Assembly: GCA_009792885.1 (NCBI GenBank)
Contig: WMCF01000056.1
Location: 5,169,209-5,233,208 of the forward strand
Reading direction: 5' to 3'
From: Eremophila alpestris peregrina
Taxonomy: Eukaryota; Chordata; Aves; Passeriformes; Alaudidae
DNA length: 64,000 nt
Shown here piece by piece: positions 51,901-64,000 of this stretch. The translations under genes were made by a program, and so were the position numbers. Every line of letters starts with the position of its first letter. Positions within the stretch are counted from its first letter, which is position 1. The notes under the pieces were generated by a model. It saw nothing but the letters and a program-made list of their open reading frames with translations. It searched no databases and had not been told where the DNA came from.

Positions 51901-54049
51901 AGGGACAAAGAAATTAGTTATAGGTGTACAAGTGAGTCAGTCTTCCAGACTTAGAGCAGAAAGTATTTATTGTCCTAAATTACAGAATAGGAAAGATGAA
52001 AGCACTCACAGATGCTAAGTCTGTAAAGAGGCTGAAATTAATAACCCCCTTAGATTATAATCCTTTCCACCTTTGAAATTATGCTTGTTTATAAACACTG
52101 CTTCATGCTGTGCTCCCTTTGCTGCAACCATCCCTACATTTTAAGATGATTACTCAAGTTTTCTATAAGCACAGAAGAAACAAAGTCAATCAGAACAATG
52201 TGTTTCACTTACTTTTGCCCAGATTCCAGAAATTTATCATATTCCACAGACATCTTGCAGCAGAGAGCTTGCCTGGTGTGGACAGCAGAACAGTTGGTGT
52301 TGATCATATGATCCCCTAAAAGAACAAAGGTCAGCCCTCTCAGGTTTGAGAAGCATGTGTAGCCAAAAAAAGGCTACAAAAGAAGTGCCCACTTGGCACT
52401 AACACTGCACATCTGAGGTGCACACATGGAGGGGAAACTGCAGCACAGGCAGGGCTCACAGGTTACCCATCTGGCATGTAAGTTCAGAGGTATAAAATTG
52501 TGTGAGTGCAGGAAAACAAGCAAGGATATATGAACAGTGTCATGAGATGTGCACAAAGGAAATAGCTACTGTAATTTTGGGCCAAATAAACTTAAGCTAA
52601 CTAACAGGAAGAAAGGGGGTGCAAAGGTGAACCCAGAATTCTGGAAGGTCCAGGAATCTTCTCCAGGTGGCAATTACAGAGAATTTTTCTCTATTTTCTC
52701 CATCTTAACTTCCCTGATTGCTTGTACAGCACTAAATAAGGACTTCAATAGAAAGCATGAAGGAAACAAAGCTCAGTTATAGCAGACAATATGCACCCGT
52801 GCTGCTGCACACCTCTCACCTGCCTTCAGGCGCAGCTCCCGATCCTCCCAGTCTGTGAAGATAAACGTCTGTGGGAGACAAAAACCCTGTGTCCACATTC
52901 AAGAACTGCAGGTTCTGATTTTAAATTTGCTCCGTTTCAGGCAGAATTCAGAATGTTTTTTCTGTCTTGCTAGTTTGTTTCACAGTATCCACTGGAACGG
53001 GAGAGGGAGCAGGGGTGCAGAGACCTGCAGCAACTTCAACCCCTGCCTTATTTGTTACATTTTTTCATCACAAACCAGAAGAGTGGTATTTCAATAAAGC
53101 AGGCTGGATTTTACCTTCCTTGTCTCAGAGTACAGACAACTGATTTCCACACAGAAAGGATTTGGGCCTTTTTTGGTACTAGCTCCTCTCTCTGGCTAGG
53201 AAGCTACCAAGCAGGTTAAGGAGAAAGAATGCAGGTCAGGGTGGGAAGTGGCAGGTGGTGAACACTGTCTTGTTCCAACTGTGGGACAAAACCCCATTAA
53301 TACACTTAAACAGACAGAAATTCTGAAACAAGGGAAGGGATTTTATGTTCTACAGAAAAGCTTAGGTGGCTGAACTACTTAGTCTAAAACATCGGCTTAG
53401 ATGCATCAACAGCAGGAATCTTTCAGTATCATGAAAGCACTTTTACAGTCGCACAAAAATCAGCAAACTACGTCTGCTTGGACTACCGATCCCATATTGC
53501 AGGGAACTGCCTTAATCAGCAACAGACACTTTTGGAAGCATGTTCACACCAACCGTTTATAGAAGACGACTTTCCAGCCTTACAAAGGAAGCCGCTTTTA
53601 ACACGAGTAAGAAAAGCTCGGTGAGAGAGCAGCGGCTGCCCTGGAAGCGCAGGGCCGAGGCTCCCGGCGGTCCCAAACCTCACCTGTCCCCTGGCCTGGG
53701 AGATCCAGGTTTGGAGCAGCAAGTCCAGCCGGCTCTTGTGGTATTTCCGCGTGGTCTTCACCGCAATGAAGATGTCCTTCAGCTCCAGGCTCTCCCTGGC
53801 CGCGCTGCCGGCGGCCCCGGGGCGGCCCCTCCGCGCAAGCTGCGGGCTCCCCGCGAGGCCTCCCCCGGCCCCGGTGCCGCCGCCCGGCGCTTGGGCAGAC
53901 CGCTGGGGGCCGGCGCTGGGCCCGGCGGCGGGCGGCGGGCGGGGCCCGGCGGGGCGCTGCCCCCGCGGCAGCAGCAGCAGCAGGAGCGCGGCGGCGCCCA
54001 GGGACAGCAGGACCCCGGCCCTGCGCAGCCCCAGGCACGGGCCGCTCAT
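48941..54049 (-). CDS. RFNG: RFNG, radical fringe, Golgi O-fucose beta-1,3-GlcNAc transferase
   Basis: Eight exons on the minus strand: 53684-54049, 52820-52868, 52213-52315, 51719-51872, 50620-50708, 50364-50529, 49240-49325, 48941-49007. They sum to 1080 bases, 359 residues. Exon 1 gives a type II signal anchor (a Leu/Ala run near residues 14-27), a Pro/Ala/Gly-rich stem and DIFIAVKTTRKYHKSRL. Exon 4 holds the metal-binding DDD (179-181) in WFCHVDDDNYV. Exons 5-6 hold VKFWFATGGAGFCISRG and RVRLPDDCTIGYIIEG. Exon 8 gives FKSVHCLLYPDTIWCPAKKM. Known role: it extends O-linked fucose on Notch EGF repeats and tunes Delta/Jagged response. An in-frame ATG at 54148 would add 33 residues. I prefer 54049 because the hydrophobic anchor then starts near the N-terminus. 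Confidence 0.94.
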
Positions 54050-54286
54050 GCTGCAGCCCCGCGGGCCCCAGGGCGCGGCCGCCTCATGGCCCCGCGCTCC
54101 GGGAGCTGGCGGCGGCCCCGCGGAGGGAGCGCCCGGACGAGGTCGCACCGCCGCCGCCGCGGGGCCGAAGGGGCCGCGGCCCCTTTAAGAGCTTCACCTG
54201 CACACGGCCCGGCCGGCACGCGCGGCCCGGAAGCGGAAGCGGAAGCCGCGGGCGGGGCGGGGCCGGAAGTGGCGGCCTGAGGGAGG
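54050..54286. promoter_or_regulatory. Divergent CpG-island promoter of RFNG and GPS1
   Basis: The RFNG and GPS1 start codons are 237 bp apart on opposite strands in CpG-rich, TATA-less sequence. A textbook ETS site, CCGGAAGT, lies at 54263-54270, 16 bp before the GPS1 ATG. A GGAAGC triplet run lies at about 54229-54246. GC boxes (GGGGCGGGG) lie between them. The GC-rich zone runs on to about 54.7 kb. Confidence 0.75.
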
Positions 54287-61930
<7,644 letters not shown>

Positions 61931-62395
61931 AAAACCTGCACTACCAAAAGAAATGGTCCCTCAGGACTGTACCCAGTGTCTCACCCACTCACTGCTGAGC
62001 TTCGCAAACTGCCCGTCTCCCTCACTTCTGGCTCGGATTGAGAGAGTCAGGGTTGGTGGTGGATAATATGAATATTCCAGTAACTTCAATTCTCCTTGAA
62101 AAGAAATTCTTTTTAAAAACAGCATCCCTGCAACTGGGTCATCATTTCAGTTTTGGTAGAAAACCTTCATTCTCTTCCCACCACTCCATAAAGAGCTGTC
62201 TGGTTATTCATACAGATGCTGAATTGAGAGTTTTTCAGCTGCTATTAGTTTTCTTGTTTCAAAGCTGCAAGAATAGTTATTTAAATGGACAGGCATGATC
62301 TAAGATGAATTTTGCTGGCCTGAAAGAATTGTCTTGATTTTGAGCAATGCTGAGCTTTCTGTTTTCCAAATAAACTTACAAGTGCATTGCTCTCA
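61931..62395 (+). other. GPS1: GPS1 3' UTR
   Basis: The sequence follows the TGA at 61928-61930 and runs to just after AATAAA at 62369-62374. Longer forms cannot be excluded, because ATTAAA hexamers also occur further right (near 63042). Confidence 0.55.
62369..62374 (+). terminator. GPS1: GPS1 poly(A) signal AATAAA
   Basis: CCAAATAAACTTAC lies about 440 bases after the GPS1 stop codon. It is the first canonical signal downstream. Confidence 0.55.
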
Positions 62396-64000
62396 ATTAT
62401 GGAGCTAGAGTTCTGATGGGGGAGGAGATTTCCTTTGAGAAACTCCTGGAGAATTTTCACCTGTACCAGAAAACTTGGCATTACTTCTGTGTGTTCAGCC
62501 ACAGGCCTTTATTGTAGGGTTTTATGTTTACCTGCAGCCAGGTTCTCTCTCTCTGCTCTCTTATTTTCAAAGAACTGTTTCCTGATGTGTTTCCCTCTCC
62601 TGTGTGACCTGGCTTTGGGGTCCAGTGTTACCATAGCAGTAAATCTCTACTCCATGCAAACTTTGCTGCTTGCCCAGTCTCACTGCCCTAGTGTGTGATG
62701 GTTTGTTTTGGGTAAATGGATAAATGCCATAAAACACCACTCAAGTCTTGTGGAAGCACTCAAAAGAGTCAGTCTAGGTGCCCACTCTCCAGGTGCATTT
62801 ATTCTGCTTTTCCTTTTATAAAGGGGTTAAAGGTGGCAGCCCTGTGTGTGCGTGTGTGTTCTTCCTGTGTTCATGAAAGGAGAGATGCACTGAATTTCCT
62901 GAAGTCACTGCAGCCTTGTATTCATCTAATCCATAAGGCAAGCCTAGAATTTTGATCCAGCCCTGACTGGTCTGGCAACTGACTACAGGTGTTACTTTTA
63001 ATGTTTTCATGCTTTTTTAAAAAATTGTTATATCTAGTGCATTAAACAGCAGGATTAAAAAGCTTCTGAGTATTTGGAGTTTTGTGTTAAAGTTGGGTTT
63101 TAGGTATTTTGATCTCAAGCCATTGGATTTTTGCTAAGCTTCATGATGTTTTGTAGGTGATTGTGCCTTCTGATCTGGTTGGAGATGTAGCTGAACTGTG
63201 AAGAAAGTGCAGTTTGAAGGAACAGTCAAACAGCAAAATTCCTGTAGCAGCAGTGGTTTCTCCTGGCTTCCCTTGCTTTTAATGACTTAGGTGCTGGAAA
63301 TGGAAGCAGTAGTTTCCATGAGGTCTTCAGTTACATTTGGCATGGGAAAATTCTCCCATTTTTGAGGGAAGAACTCAGTGTCAAGCACCTCTGATGGCAG
63401 TTCAGTGAGAAAGGCAAGTGGAGTCCTTGGGTAAATTGCTGTACATCCTTAGAAGAAATGCAGAGAAAGTGCTGTTATGCTTTCTGTTCATGCTGAAGGA
63501 AGCTTTTCAGTCCTAAAATGCTACTCAAACATTCTTGCTTTCTTCCCCAAATGGGCCAGTGATACAGTTTATAAGGGAAGGATCTTACACTGTTCTTCAG
63601 AGGATGGTTTTGCATCCCAGTGAAGTGCACCATGGCTGTCAGTGCTTCCACTTTGGGGATTTTGTTGACTGAAATCTGTCCCTTGCTGGGGGATTTCTGC
63701 TGCAGGGCTCCTCAGTGGTCAGTGATGTCTTGAGCTGAGTCTGTTCTTGCAGCCACCAGCAGCATTTCACATCCCCCAGCACCCATGAGGTGGCATCAGC
63801 AGTTTCCAGCTCTGCCTGGGGCCTGAGGCCACTCTGTGGCTTTGGCAGAGGTGATAGGTGTCCTGCACAGGACAGTGCTCTTAGCATTCTTTACACCACC
63901 TTCTTGTGACAGCTGAGGCTGAGACAAGGCAGGGTTTCACTTCTCTGGTATTCCATCAGCTGTATATTTACAGTAGGGTGAAAAACACCAAACTTGGGTG
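62396..64000. other. Downstream of GPS1; no exon recognised
   Basis: In human the next gene is DUS1L, on the minus strand. Its 3' UTR could begin here, and minus-strand AATAAA hexamers occur near 62508-62513 and 62797. I recognise no DUS1L coding exon before the window ends. The 82-codon minus-strand frame at 63639-63887 has no family resemblance. Confidence 0.5.

Noticed and set aside
62396..64000. DUS1L coding exons on the minus strand
   Set aside because: Expected next by synteny, but no segment here could be matched with confidence. Exons probably start right of the window.

Overview
The window is vertebrate nuclear DNA, most likely from a bird. It holds seven protein-coding genes with many short GT-AG exons, CpG-rich first exons, mostly small introns and 3' ends with AATAAA or ATTAAA. 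The gene order matches the conserved vertebrate block known from human 17q25.3: ASPSCR1 > CENPX < LRRC45 > RAC3 > DCXR < RFNG < GPS1 >. The bird assignment rests on this order with compact introns, on the radical-fringe C-terminus, and on a weak CR1-like LINE relic. I cannot name the species. Exon boundaries were read by eye from splice consensus, reading phase across every junction, and recalled family sequences. All seven reconstructions keep frame.

Layout. 1-23.3 kb: the 3' three quarters of ASPSCR1/TUG (+), with its first exons left of the window. 23.3-24.6 kb: intergenic. 24.6-25.9 kb: CENPX/MHF2 (-), sharing a 200-bp CpG-rich divergent promoter with LRRC45 (+, 26.1-37.1 kb). 37.8-42.7 kb: RAC3 (+), tail-to-tail with DCXR (-, 42.75-46.0 kb). 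46.6-54.05 kb: RFNG (-), sharing a 237-bp divergent promoter with GPS1/COPS1 (+, 54.3-62.4 kb). 62.4-64 kb: no exon recognised.

The genes are housekeeping or signalling genes grouped by old synteny, not one pathway. ASPSCR1 tethers GLUT4 vesicles. CENPX is a histone-fold protein of kinetochores and the Fanconi pathway. LRRC45 is a centrosome-linker coiled-coil protein. RAC3 is a Rho-family GTPase. DCXR reduces L-xylulose and dicarbonyls. RFNG glycosylates Notch in the Golgi. GPS1 is COP9 signalosome subunit 1.

The most unusual structure is a 42-bp tandem array that repeats the splice acceptor of GPS1 exon 3 together with the first nine coding bases. It is interrupted by a 316-base assembly gap, and its unit is open in the GPS1 frame. 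Second is a 31/32-bp array of ETS-core-like sites that makes up most of the CENPX-LRRC45 promoter and runs into the LRRC45 start codon. Smaller oddities are a 23-bp duplication of the DCXR exon-2 acceptor, a GC-AG intron in ASPSCR1, a minisatellite against LRRC45 exon 13, and an unexplained 97-codon ORF in the largest ASPSCR1 intron.
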